The notes below the pieces were generated by a model. It ran no database searches and was not told where the DNA came from. It worked only from the letters and a program-made list of their open reading frames with translations. A stretch of DNA of 64,000 bases, taken from NCBI GenBank assembly GCA_036005185.1, contig DASYQS010000022.1, positions 1 to 64,000 on the forward strand, given 5' to 3'. Position 1 is the stretch's first letter. The number at the start of each line of letters is the position of its first letter. Positions 16,105 to 24,149 of the stretch are shown piece after piece. A program made the translations under genes and the position numbers. Source of the stretch: VBAU01 sp036005185. GTDB lineage: Bacteria; Bacteroidota; Bacteroidia; Chitinophagales; Chitinophagaceae.

Positions 16105-16470
16105 ATGTCAGAAAATTTAAAAGACATATTATCTCATCTTTCGCCTGAAATTGATCAAGAAACTTTGTTGCTTTACCTGCAGAATAAACTCTCTGCTGAA
16201 AAAAAACATGAAATTGAAAAAAAGCTGTTAGAAAACGAATTTGCAGGTGATGCTGCTGAAGGTTTGGAGCAATTTAAAAACAAAGAGAAGCTTTCATTTA
16301 TTGTTGATCAGCTAAACTTGAATTTGAAAAGCAAATTGCAAAAAAAGCAAAAAAGAAAAGAAAAGATCCATTTAAAAGAACACCCCTGGCTATACTTGGC
16401 AGTCATCATCATTATACTTCTAATTATTATCAGCTATTTTGTAATTCAGGGGCTATTGCAGAAACAATAG
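16105..16470 (+). CDS. Candidate anti-sigma factor, single-pass membrane protein
   Basis: This 121-residue protein has an acidic and helical cytoplasmic part (residues 1-75), a very basic stretch (77-92), one membrane helix (95-117) and almost no periplasmic tail. 'LLLYLQNKLSAEKKHEIEKKLLENEFAGDAAEGLEQF' resembles the N-terminal anti-sigma helix bundle of Bacteroidota FecR-less anti-sigma factors but has no zinc ligands (no HxxxCxxC). The placement 8 bases after the sigma gene supports an anti-sigma role. Without a periplasmic domain, the signal would have to reach it through the membrane or a partner protein. The function is inferred from context. Confidence 0.65.
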   Translation: MSENLKDILSHLSPEIDQETLLLYLQNKLSAEKKHEIEKKLLENEFAGDAAEGLEQFKNKEKLSFIVDQLNLNLKSKLQKKQKRKEKIHLKEHPWLYLAVIIIILLIIISYFVIQGLLQKQ

Positions 16471-16471
16471 G

Positions 16472-16951
16472 TCAGTATTTCATTTTATCTTCCATTTTTT
16501 TCCAATCTTCAAAAACCTTTAATGCTAAGGGATGAGGTTGGTGGATGAATGGTATTTGCCGCTTAAGCAAATCGGTATTGATCTCTTTATAAATAAATTC
16601 GTCATCAAATTCTATAGCTGCTGCATCGTGGCGGGTGTTAGCATAAACAACCCGTTTAGGGCGGGCCCAATAAATAGCGCCTAAACACATAGGGCAAGGT
16701 TCGCAACTTGTGAATACTTCGCAGCCCTCCAATTGGTAGGCATTTAATTTTTTACAAGCCTCTCGTATGGCAACCACTTCGGCATGTGCCGTGGGATCGT
16801 TTGTGGATGTAACCATATTGCAACCTTCGCCAATAATTTTATCATTCATTACAATTACACAACCAAAAGGACCACCATTTTTTTCATGCATCCCTTGTTG
16901 AGAAAGTTCAATAGCCCTTTCAAGAAATTTTTTATCGCGGTCATTATTCAT
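16472..16951 (-). CDS. Nucleoside deaminase, probably guanine deaminase
   Basis: This CDA-fold zinc deaminase has 159 residues from ATG 16951; a GTG at 16969 would add six residues but is less likely. The zinc site is 'HAEVVAIREA' (His and catalytic Glu) plus 'TSCEPCPMCLGAIYWA' (two Cys). 'NTRHDAAAIEFDDEFIYKEI' resembles bacterial guanine deaminases of the GuaD type rather than TadA, whose tRNA-binding tail is absent. It would convert guanine to xanthine in purine salvage. It is convergent with the anti-sigma gene, with only one base between stops. Confidence 0.87.
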   Translation of the reverse strand: MNNDRDKKFLERAIELSQQGMHEKNGGPFGCVIVMNDKIIGEGCNMVTSTNDPTAHAEVVAIREACKKLNAYQLEGCEVFTSCEPCPMCLGAIYWARPKRVVYANTRHDAAAIEFDDEFIYKEINTDLLKRQIPFIHQPHPLALKVFEDWKKMEDKMKY

Positions 16952-17077
16952 TACGGATTTTTTAGTCACAGCTTATCCACAAAAATAACTGTAATATTAA
17001 ATTTAGGTTAACTAATATTTAGAGTCAACATTGTTATAGCGATTAGGATAATTTTAGAACACATCAAAAAGCAAAAT

Positions 17078-17536
17078 ATGAAATGGCTTTCAATAACCAG
17101 CAATTCCCGCCAGCATATTTACGAACTATGGAATAAGGAAGAAAAATTGTTGAAGTTGAATTATCATCCTGTTTCAGGAACTTTAAGAATATCGGCTAAT
17201 GATGAGAAAAGAGTGTTTTTGATAGGACGAGAAGGCTTTTTACGCAGCCGTACTGTATTGCGTAATGAATACGGAATCAGGATGGGTCAGTTAAATTATG
17301 AAGGCAACCAGGAAAATCAAGGCAATATTGAGGTTTACAATGAAAGATTTACTTATTCGCTTCAAGATAGCTTTCCTCCTAAATCGACAATTTATAAAAA
17401 CGCTGAAATGATTGTCCAGTGCGAGTTACCTGCTGTTCAAAAAAATAGCAACAGTGCTGGAAATTATGATTTATTGATACTAACCTTATGCTGGTATATG
17501 TCTGCAATTAAAAAGCAAATTGCAGAATACGCTTAA
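17078..17536 (+). CDS. Uncharacterised protein, possibly LURP-one/tubby-like barrel
   Basis: This 152-residue protein has no signal peptide and is strand-rich: alternating short hydrophobic strands such as 'GTLRISANDEKRVFLIGREG', 'YGIRMGQLNYEG' and 'GNIEVYNERFTYSL', then a single hydrophobic helix at the C-terminus ('YDLLILTLCWYMSAI'). The order of strands followed by a central hydrophobic helix recalls tubby/LURP-one (DUF567-like) proteins, but I do not see a diagnostic motif. It is convergent with the small zinc-ribbon gene 3 bases away. The role is unknown. Confidence 0.6.
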   Translation: MKWLSITSNSRQHIYELWNKEEKLLKLNYHPVSGTLRISANDEKRVFLIGREGFLRSRTVLRNEYGIRMGQLNYEGNQENQGNIEVYNERFTYSLQDSFPPKSTIYKNAEMIVQCELPAVQKNSNSAGNYDLLILTLCWYMSAIKKQIAEYA

Positions 17537-17539
17537 ATC

Positions 17540-17740
17540 CTAAGAACTTATTTCTTCTTCAGGAAAATCATGCTGAATAAAGCCGAGGTACTTATTGCAC
17601 TGCGGACAAAATACCTCAGTCATATTACTTAATAAAAAATAATCGCCTTTTTTTAAGTTGCTGGCAATTCCTTGCCAATGGCAATGAAGGCATTCTATTT
17701 TATCGTCATTGCCATCAGCATCTTCTAAAATAAGATGCAT
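17540..17740 (-). CDS. Small zinc-ribbon protein
   Basis: This 66-residue protein has two CxxC pairs, 'IECLHCHW' and 'VFCPQCNKYLGF', about 25 residues apart, the layout of a zinc ribbon. The acidic N-terminus and 'LGFIQHDFPEEE' tail give no further assignment. Start ATG at 17740. Paired Cys spacing and a clean frame support a real gene despite its size. Possible roles are nucleic acid or protein binding; nothing in the neighbourhood narrows this. Confidence 0.65.
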   Translation of the reverse strand: MHLILEDADGNDDKIECLHCHWQGIASNLKKGDYFLLSNMTEVFCPQCNKYLGFIQHDFPEEEISS

Positions 17741-17905
17741 ATGCTATTATTTATTTAATCAGGAACCTAGACGAAACCGTCAAGGAATCGAGTGGTAAAA
17801 AAACAGCAAAACCATTGCCATATAATTTTATGATATGTTATTTGCAAGGAGGCTTCAGAAATAATTATAACAAAAGTTAGTTTGAAAAAAGTGCTTACAC
17901 TGAAA

Positions 17906-18424
17906 TTATTCCCATTGTTTTCTTTCCTCTTTTAAAGCTCGAAGCATCTCAGGATAGCCTTGCCGCTTAGATAATCCATTTATTGCTTGGGCTATCCGCT
18001 TAGCTTTTGTTTGTTCTGTTTTTGCAGACTCAATCCATTTACTAAAATAATTTTGATGCCCGCGAGGCAGTGTTTTAAAAAAATCAAGCGCATTTGGTTC
18101 ATCGCTCAGGCACTCCATAAACTCAGCAGATAATTGGTAGGGTTTGTTATCAACATTCAATTGAACTTTTATCATAGCACCTTTACGTTTGTGAATGCCC
18201 TTCCGCATGTCTTTATTCAATGCCATAATAAAGCTTCCGCCACCCATTGGAAGCAAAGCAACTCCTTCAAAATAGTAACTATCTAATTTTCCTTTTACCC
18301 TGAATGATCTTTTATTCCCTGGCTTTAATTGCTGTGCTATTTCAGCAGGTATTTCAATATAATGCCACCCCGTCTTTTCGCCTTGCTGGGCAAATTGTAA
18401 TATAGTCGCGGTAAACTGAACCAT
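17906..18424 (-). CDS. DUF1905/YdeI (OmpD-associated) family protein
   Basis: This 172-residue protein has an N-terminal DUF1905 beta-barrel ('MVQFTATILQ', 'GWHYIEIPAEIAQQLKPG', 'VKGKLDSYYFEGVALLPMGGGSFIMALNKDMRK', about 1-95) and a C-terminal YdeI/OmpD-associated helical segment ('ALDFFKTLPRGHQNYFSKWIESAKTEQTKAKRIAQAINGL', about 110-160). The family is common in Bacteroidota and is linked by annotation to bacteriocin resistance and outer membrane proteins, without a known reaction. It is a single gene, divergent from the FAD oxidase gene. Confidence 0.88.
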   Translation of the reverse strand: MVQFTATILQFAQQGEKTGWHYIEIPAEIAQQLKPGNKRSFRVKGKLDSYYFEGVALLPMGGGSFIMALNKDMRKGIHKRKGAMIKVQLNVDNKPYQLSAEFMECLSDEPNALDFFKTLPRGHQNYFSKWIESAKTEQTKAKRIAQAINGLSKRQGYPEMLRALKEERKQWE

Positions 18425-18503
18425 ATTTTGAATAATAAACTTAAGTATCCTTCTACTCCATACAAAATATTAATGCTGGCATAATCTTATATCTGAAAAA
18501 ACT

Positions 18504-19700
18504 ATGGAATTAGTTGCCGGTTATCCATATTGGCTTATCAAAAGCGGACTTCCTTATCAATACCCAAAACTTTTAGAAAATACAAAATGCCAAGCGGTCA
18601 TTATAGGAGGGGGAATATCGGGAGCTTTAACCGCTTACTATCTTACCCAAGCAAGTGTTGAATGTATTTTGGTAGATGCTCGTACCATAGGTTTAGGCAG
18701 TACTTGTGCCAGCACATCTTTACTACAATATGATTTAGACATTCCATTGCATAAATTAAAAAAGACAGTTGGGGAATATAAAGCCGTTCGATCGTATCAA
18801 TTATGCGGAGAAGCGGTTGATAAACTGGTTCATTTAATGAAGCAAATAGGCTTTAAAGATTTTGATACCCGGAACAGTCTTTACTTTAGCCGGTATCCCA
18901 AACAAAGAAAATTTATGAACGATGAGTGGCTGGCAAGAAAAAAGGCTGGTTTTGAAGTAGAATTGTTATCAAATAAAGAATTAAAAAAGGATTACCAATT
19001 GGAGGCGGCCTATGGTATTCTTTCACAAAAAGGGGCTTCAAATAATGCATTTATGCTAACACATGAAATTCTCCAATATTGCATGACCAAAGGGTTAAAA
19101 GTTTTTGACCGCACCAAAATAAAAAGCTTAGATTTTAAAAAGGAAAGGATAACCCTAAAAACAGAAGAGGGTTGCGTGATCGCTGCTGATTATGTTATTA
19201 ATGCTTCAGGCTACGAAGTCATTAATTTTATTGATAAAAAAATTGTTGATCTGGATTGCACATACGCTGTTATTTCAGAAGTAATAGAAAAAGAGCAATT
19301 AGCAAATAACATCATGATGTGGGACACAAGCGATCCGTATTTATACCTCTGTTTGGCAAATGACGATCGCATTGTTATTGGAGGCAGAGACGAACAGTTT
19401 GTAAACATGAAAACTATGCACACTTGTCTTGATGAAAAAGCGGCATTATTGGAAAAAGATTTTAAAAAACTTTTTTCGCCCATTTCTTTTAAAACAGAAT
19501 TTGCATGGAGCGGTGTTTTCGGAAAAACGAAAGATTCACTTCCTTATATTGGAAATTACCACAAAACACCTCGAACTTTTTATGCCTTAGGCTTTGGAGG
19601 CAATGGAATTACATTCAGTCTTGTGGCTGCGGAAATAATTACTGATCTTTTGCTGGGAAAGAAAAATAAGGATGCGGGTATATTTTCCTTTTCAAGATGA
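18504..19700 (+). CDS. FAD-dependent oxidoreductase of the D-amino acid oxidase family
   Basis: This 398-residue flavoprotein starts its FAD-binding Rossmann fold at 'AVIIGGGISGALTAYYLTQ' (GxGxxG, about residues 30-48), followed by 'CILVDARTIGLGSTCASTSLLQYDLD'. The second dinucleotide motif near the C-terminus, 'YALGFGGNGITFSLVAAEII', closes the FAD pocket. The family oxidises secondary or tertiary amines, amino acids or similar substrates. Members with the 'GSTCASTSLLQY' region are usually annotated as FAD-binding oxidoreductases related to glycine oxidase or PuuB. There is no pathway neighbour. The stop abuts the end of the convergent Omp85-like gene. Confidence 0.88.
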   Translation: MELVAGYPYWLIKSGLPYQYPKLLENTKCQAVIIGGGISGALTAYYLTQASVECILVDARTIGLGSTCASTSLLQYDLDIPLHKLKKTVGEYKAVRSYQLCGEAVDKLVHLMKQIGFKDFDTRNSLYFSRYPKQRKFMNDEWLARKKAGFEVELLSNKELKKDYQLEAAYGILSQKGASNNAFMLTHEILQYCMTKGLKVFDRTKIKSLDFKKERITLKTEEGCVIAADYVINASGYEVINFIDKKIVDLDCTYAVISEVIEKEQLANNIMMWDTSDPYLYLCLANDDRIVIGGRDEQFVNMKTMHTCLDEKAALLEKDFKKLFSPISFKTEFAWSGVFGKTKDSLPYIGNYHKTPRTFYALGFGGNGITFSLVAAEIITDLLLGKKNKDAGIFSFSR

Positions 19701-21530
19701 TCACATCACATTTACACTTATAAAATCAGGTTTTTTTACAAACTGGCTGTTATACTTAAACCGGATATTGGTATTGAATTCAAGTCGCCAATAATCCCCA
19801 AAAAAATTTCTTTGTGGGAAATAATAAGCCCTAAATTCCATAGTTTCAAAAATCAGGCTTTCATTTCTTGTTTTAATTCCACCACCAAAGCTTTTATACC
19901 AATCGCTGTGAGAAAATTTTTTTTCGACTGGCGTAAATATGCAAAGGTTTCCAAAAACAAAAGGTGCAAAACGGAATTTAGCAAGCTCCCATGGAGCGAA
20001 AAAGACAGATTCCGCCTTTAAAGTAATGCGGGTATTGCCTGCAATTAATGTATCGTTGCGCCATTCACGTACTCCAAAATCGCTTTGCAAAAATAAAGGT
20101 TCATTCAAAATTCGTTTTGCTTGATAGGTGATACCACCATTAATAAAGTTCCTGAGCTTCCAATTTGTTCCCAACTTTAAGAGTCGGCTGAAATATTCCA
20201 CATTTGCAAGTGTATTTATATCTTCTATTTGGTTGTGGCGTAAGTATCCTTCTGCTTTTAGTGTATAATTAAAATAACTTTCCCGGGTTGTAAAAAAATA
20301 ACGCTGAATATCTATACCGATATAAGGCCTTTCTACTCCGGATTTTTTTGTCCATCCTGCTGTCAGTGTTAAATCAGCTCCTTCAGGAATATCCTCATTC
20401 CTTCCAAACCCATATACATTCTGAACTTTGTAAAAATCTTGACGGAAAATTGTAACGGAAGACAGTACCGCCTTTAATGTCGCATACTGATAATAATATT
20501 GTCCATCATACTTAGCAGGCACTTCAGTAAAATCCCGTTGCAAATATCTAAGACCAAGCAGCGTACGCATTCGCCGGTCTCTATTTCTGTCAGAAGAAAT
20601 TTTGAAAGCACCCGTGTTCCATCCTACCCATGCATCGTAGTTATAATAGCTATACCGTGTGTTTGTTTCATACAATGTATCTGATTTGTAAACATCATTT
20701 GTGTTATGCCAGGCCGCTTCGGCAGCATAAGTAAATTTCATATATGGGTTAACCAAGGGGCGTACTAAACCTACATAAGCCATTTCTTCATTTTGTTTTC
20801 CGGTATTAAAATTTTTGTTGAAAGAAAGATACCCGGCATACCCGTTAATAAATGAACCCCCGATATTTCTTCCTATATATTCTGCTCCATATCCAAATTT
20901 TGGATCACGCTTATTATCGAAAAAAGTTCTGACCAAAATCTTATGACCCGTTCCCGCAAAATTGTCTTCGAATGCTGTAATACTCATTTTTGAGGAGCTA
21001 TGCATGCGATATGAACCTCCAATAGATAAAACGTCTTTTGTCAGAACCAAAACATCAACAGAATCTTTTCCCGCTCTTGTTACAGTTATCTTGGCATCAT
21101 GGAGGTAAGTCAGATCACGCAAATGCCGTTCGTTATCGGCCATAAGGTAAGGTTCCAATTTATCTCCTTCTTTAAAAAAAAGGTTATTGCGAATGACTTC
21201 TTCCCGTGTTTTATGATGAAGATCGTTGGCCCATTGTGTAAGAGTGCTCTTAAAATGTCTGCTTGTATCCGTGATCGGTATTCCGAAATCGAGTCTTTTA
21301 ATGGTAATTTTCCGAATCCATTTTCCCTTATACCTCATGAATAAAAGATCATTACGGACGGGTGCATTTGAAGAAGCAGGTTTATCAGCCATTAAATTAC
21401 GTGCAAGCTTTCCAACCAAACCTTTTTGATTCAGCAAAAAACTATCAACTCTATTCGAAGTTGAATCATTTTGAGCAAAACATGAGGTAACTACTGAACA
21501 AAAGCCTATTAAGAAAATTAGTTTGTGCAT
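19701..21530 (-). CDS. Omp85/BamA-like outer membrane protein with one POTRA domain
   Basis: This 609-residue protein has a signal peptide ending 'SCFAQ', then a single POTRA-like domain: 'IRKITIKRLD' is the first strand and 'NNLFFKEGDKLEPYLMADNERHLRDLTYLHDAKITVT' is the typical POTRA core found in Omp85 family members. From about residue 180 the chain alternates amphipathic strands expected of a barrel. It lacks the five POTRAs of BamA and is shorter, more like TamA-related or Bacteroidota surface-export paralogues. It may insert or export lipids or proteins. A perfect TAnnTTTG (minus strand, 21537-21544) lies only 6 bases before the start codon, so the message may be almost leaderless. Confidence 0.82.
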   Translation of the reverse strand: MHKLIFLIGFCSVVTSCFAQNDSTSNRVDSFLLNQKGLVGKLARNLMADKPASSNAPVRNDLLFMRYKGKWIRKITIKRLDFGIPITDTSRHFKSTLTQWANDLHHKTREEVIRNNLFFKEGDKLEPYLMADNERHLRDLTYLHDAKITVTRAGKDSVDVLVLTKDVLSIGGSYRMHSSSKMSITAFEDNFAGTGHKILVRTFFDNKRDPKFGYGAEYIGRNIGGSFINGYAGYLSFNKNFNTGKQNEEMAYVGLVRPLVNPYMKFTYAAEAAWHNTNDVYKSDTLYETNTRYSYYNYDAWVGWNTGAFKISSDRNRDRRMRTLLGLRYLQRDFTEVPAKYDGQYYYQYATLKAVLSSVTIFRQDFYKVQNVYGFGRNEDIPEGADLTLTAGWTKKSGVERPYIGIDIQRYFFTTRESYFNYTLKAEGYLRHNQIEDINTLANVEYFSRLLKLGTNWKLRNFINGGITYQAKRILNEPLFLQSDFGVREWRNDTLIAGNTRITLKAESVFFAPWELAKFRFAPFVFGNLCIFTPVEKKFSHSDWYKSFGGGIKTRNESLIFETMEFRAYYFPQRNFFGDYWRLEFNTNIRFKYNSQFVKKPDFISVNVM

Positions 21531-22052
21531 TTATGGCAAACTTAAAGTGCAATATATAATTCAAAACAAATACCTAATTTATTGTACATATTGCAGAAAC
21601 AATTAGAAATTTAAAAAATAGAGATTGCTCTAAAGCTTTTTTACTGATTTTTATTAAAACAAATTATCTTCAGATTTATTGCACATATAATTGAGCAATA
21701 ATTTCATGTGGATTTTCTTCCCCTATGTTTTTATAAGAAAATTCTTTAATCGTAATCGTTTTTATTCATTTGATTGTTGCTTCTGATTCATTTTTTAAAA
21801 TATTTTTCTTTAAATCCTTTTTTACAAATCAGTATTAGCACTCATTCATTATTTCTTATAAATCTGTTTTTAACTACCATTTTTTTTTGATTACTAATTT
21901 GATCAAAATTTTTGTTGATTAAATAATCTTCTGTTAAAATCAATGGTGGCATGAACTTTTATTATTTATCCGTTGAGATTCTGTAAGACATAAAAAAGAT
22001 TATGTCTTATCAGTTATTTACTTACCCTATTATTAACGCTAAACTGAAAAAT
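21531..22052 (+). other. Gene-free A+T-rich region upstream of the OmpA-like gene
   Basis: About 520 bases between two divergent outer membrane protein genes. It holds long T and A runs, no convincing ORF, and one perfect inverted repeat near its right end (listed separately). The leftmost bases contain the probable -7 box of the Omp85-like gene. Confidence 0.6.
21984..22009 (+). repeat. Perfect 10-bp inverted repeat in the leader of the OmpA-like gene
   Basis: TAAGACATAA (21984-21993) and TTATGTCTTA (22000-22009) are perfectly complementary around a six-base loop, ending 43 bases before the ATG at 22053. No T run follows, so it is not a standard terminator. It could be an operator or an mRNA stem. 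Confidence 0.7.
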
Positions 22053-23429
22053 ATGAAAAGAAAAACACTCCTGTTGCTTACTATCAGTGTTACCATGGCA
22101 GCAACAGTTCTTGCACAATCTAATAGCATTTCTGGTGGACTATCGGCCGGAGCCAATTATTCATATTTACACTCTGATGAGGGTACCAGTGGTGGGTATG
22201 ATTGGAAATGGAAATGGGGACCAGCCGGCGGTATATGGTTGAATTTTCCTGTAGGTAACACGGTTTCCATTCAACCCAATTTACTTTATTCACAAATGGG
22301 TTCACCGTATTATTTTACTGATAACACAGGCACATATAAATGGACTCAAAACCTCGGTTATCTATCAGTGCCAGTTTATTTAAAAATCAATGCGGGAAAT
22401 TCTATTGCATTTATAGCAGGTCCACAATTCGATTTTCTTGTGGGTGCAAGAGTCAAAGATGCAATGGACAACAAAACAAAAAATGAAGATCAGTTTAAAC
22501 AATTTGATTTTGCATTGACTGGTGGTCTTCAGATATTGCCTAATTCACCCGTTTCACTTACCATAAGAGGTATGCTCGGTTTAAATAATATTGTAAAATC
22601 TACTTCCACACCCGTGTATCAAACATTTGCTTTAGAGGATAAGCTTCACAATAGCGGCGCACAAGCTACATTAAACTTTAGATTGTTTGGTGGCAAACAA
22701 AAAACAGTAGCTGTTACTACTCCGGAAGTGCCTGTAGTCCTTGACTCTGATGGTGATGGTATTAATGATGATGTTGATAAATGTCCAAATACTAAAGGAG
22801 TAGCCAAGTATAATGGCTGCCCGGTTCCTGATTCAGATAATGATGGAATAAACGACGATGAAGACAAATGTCCTTCAGTAGCCGGAACAGCAAAATATAA
22901 TGGTTGTCCTGTGCCGGATACAGACAATGATGGTATTAATGATGATAATGATAAATGCCCAACGGTTCCAGGTACTGAACGTTACCAAGGTTGTCCTGTG
23001 CCTGACTCAGACAATGATGGAATAAACGATGAAGAAGATAACTGTCCTAAACTTGCAGGTACAGCAGCTAATCATGGATGCCCTGAAGTAGATGCCAGCA
23101 CACAAAGCAAAGTTGATATGATGGCTAAGAGCGTTTCATGGACTACTGCAAATGGTTATACTTTGTCAACCAAATCCAATAAATCACTTGACCAGATAGC
23201 AAACATGCTTACTGCTGATCCTAATTTAAAAGTTACTATTTCAGCTCATACCAGCACTACAGGCGATGCTGCTAAAACACTAAGTCAAAATCGTGCAGAT
23301 GCTGTTAAGAGTTATCTTGTTAGCAAGGGTGTAAATGAAAGTCAAGTTGAAGCTAAAGGTTATGGTGGCGAGCAGCCGATTGGAACAGGTGCCAAAAATC
23401 AACGAGTAGAAATAAAATTGCACTATTGA
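22053..23429 (+). CDS. OmpA-family protein with thrombospondin type 3 repeats
   Basis: Start ATG 22053 places a standard signal peptide ('MKRKTLLLLTISVTMAATVLAQ') at the N-terminus; the ATG at 22002 would add 17 residues before it. The protein has about 458 residues. First comes an outer membrane barrel (about 23-225), then four calcium-binding type 3 repeats of the form D-x-D-x-D-G-I-N-D-D/E...DxCP...GCP, then an OmpA C-terminal peptidoglycan-binding domain ('TISAHTSTTGDA', 'LSQNRADAVKSYLVSKGV', 'NQRVEIKL'). In E. coli OmpA the peptidoglycan contacts are an Asp and Arg; here 'NRADAV' keeps the Arg. It anchors the outer membrane to the wall and is probably abundant. Confidence 0.93.
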   Translation: MKRKTLLLLTISVTMAATVLAQSNSISGGLSAGANYSYLHSDEGTSGGYDWKWKWGPAGGIWLNFPVGNTVSIQPNLLYSQMGSPYYFTDNTGTYKWTQNLGYLSVPVYLKINAGNSIAFIAGPQFDFLVGARVKDAMDNKTKNEDQFKQFDFALTGGLQILPNSPVSLTIRGMLGLNNIVKSTSTPVYQTFALEDKLHNSGAQATLNFRLFGGKQKTVAVTTPEVPVVLDSDGDGINDDVDKCPNTKGVAKYNGCPVPDSDNDGINDDEDKCPSVAGTAKYNGCPVPDTDNDGINDDNDKCPTVPGTERYQGCPVPDSDNDGINDEEDNCPKLAGTAANHGCPEVDASTQSKVDMMAKSVSWTTANGYTLSTKSNKSLDQIANMLTADPNLKVTISAHTSTTGDAAKTLSQNRADAVKSYLVSKGVNESQVEAKGYGGEQPIGTGAKNQRVEIKLHY

Positions 23430-23450
23430 TAGTTATGAAAAATTCAATAA

Positions 23451-23477
23451 AAAACGCTTCCTTTTTGGAAGCGTTTT
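23451..23477. terminator. Bidirectional terminator between the OmpA-like and DsbA-fold genes
   Basis: AAAACGCTTCC and GGAAGCGTTTT form an 11-bp perfect stem around TTTTT, with a T run on each strand's exit side. It lies 21 bases after the OmpA-like stop and about 60 bases after the convergent gene's stop, so it can serve both. Confidence 0.88.
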
Positions 23478-23537
23478 TTATTTATCACTTTATTCAAAGT
23501 TCCAATTATTATCTATTCACTGTTCTCTGTTTTTTAA

Positions 23538-24107
23538 TTAGGCTCTTTTCTTCTCAGGCATTTTGCGTTTTGCCTTTTTCAGGGCTAAATCAATGCTCTT
23601 ACTTAAGTTATCGAAAGTGGGTTTGCCTGTAAAAAGCTCATCGTTTATGAAGAAAGCAGGCAGTTCTTTTATTCCACGATCAATACCTTCCTTTAAATCG
23701 TCCTGCACTTGCCAGCCATACTTGCCATTTACAAGATCTTCTAAAAATTTTTTATTTTTAATTCCCGCTTCTTTAGAATGCAGCTTCAAACTCACTGTAC
23801 CCAACTGGCGCCGATTTTGAAATAAAATATTGTGCATTTCCCAAAACTTGCCATCTTGAATGGCAGCTACGGCGGCTTCGCTGGCTTTTAGGCTGCGTTG
23901 ATGGATTTTTGTTTGTGGAAAATGACGAAAATTGAATTTTATTTTTCCTTCATATTCTTCCAATAACAGCTTTACTACTTCATTTGCTTTGGCGCAAGCC
24001 TCACTTTCATATTCCCCAAATTCCATGAGTGTAACAAGTGCATCTTCATCGCCTACGAATATTTCCTTTGGTTCAATGATTACTTCAATTTCTTTTTTAA
24101 ATGCCAT
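23538..24107 (-). CDS. DsbA-fold (thioredoxin-like) protein lacking the CxxC nucleophile
   Basis: This 189-residue protein matches the Thioredoxin_4/DsbA fold: strand 'DALVTLMEFGEYESEACAKANEV', helical insertion ('SLKASEAAVAAIQDGKFWEMHNILFQNRRQLG') and the cis-proline strand 'ELPAFFINDELFTGKPTFDNL'. At the active site the usual Cys-Pro-x-Cys is Ser35-Glu36-Ala37-Cys38, so the N-terminal nucleophilic Cys is lost while the second Cys and the cis-Pro loop remain. There is no signal peptide. It cannot be a normal disulfide oxidase; a chaperone-like or glutathione-binding role is possible. It follows clpB by 42 bases on the same strand and may be cotranscribed with it. Confidence 0.85.
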   Translation of the reverse strand: MAFKKEIEVIIEPKEIFVGDEDALVTLMEFGEYESEACAKANEVVKLLLEEYEGKIKFNFRHFPQTKIHQRSLKASEAAVAAIQDGKFWEMHNILFQNRRQLGTVSLKLHSKEAGIKNKKFLEDLVNGKYGWQVQDDLKEGIDRGIKELPAFFINDELFTGKPTFDNLSKSIDLALKKAKRKMPEKKRA

Positions 24108-24124
24108 GATTATACTTACTCCTT

Positions 24125-24140
24125 TCCCGACAAGTCGGGA
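24125..24140. repeat. Short palindrome between clpB and the DsbA-fold gene
   Basis: TCCCGAC-AA-GTCGGGA, a near-perfect 16-base palindrome. On the plus strand it is followed by TTTT but no plus-strand gene ends here, so it looks more like the dispersed intergenic palindromes of Bacteroidota genomes than a terminator. It may modulate transcript stability between the two minus-strand genes. Confidence 0.55.
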
Positions 24141-24149
24141 TTTTATGTT

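Noticed and set aside
16973..16981. Isolated perfect DnaA box TTATCCACA upstream of the deaminase gene
   Set aside because: A single nine-base match in 64 kb of A+T-rich DNA is expected by chance, and no second box or strand change is near.
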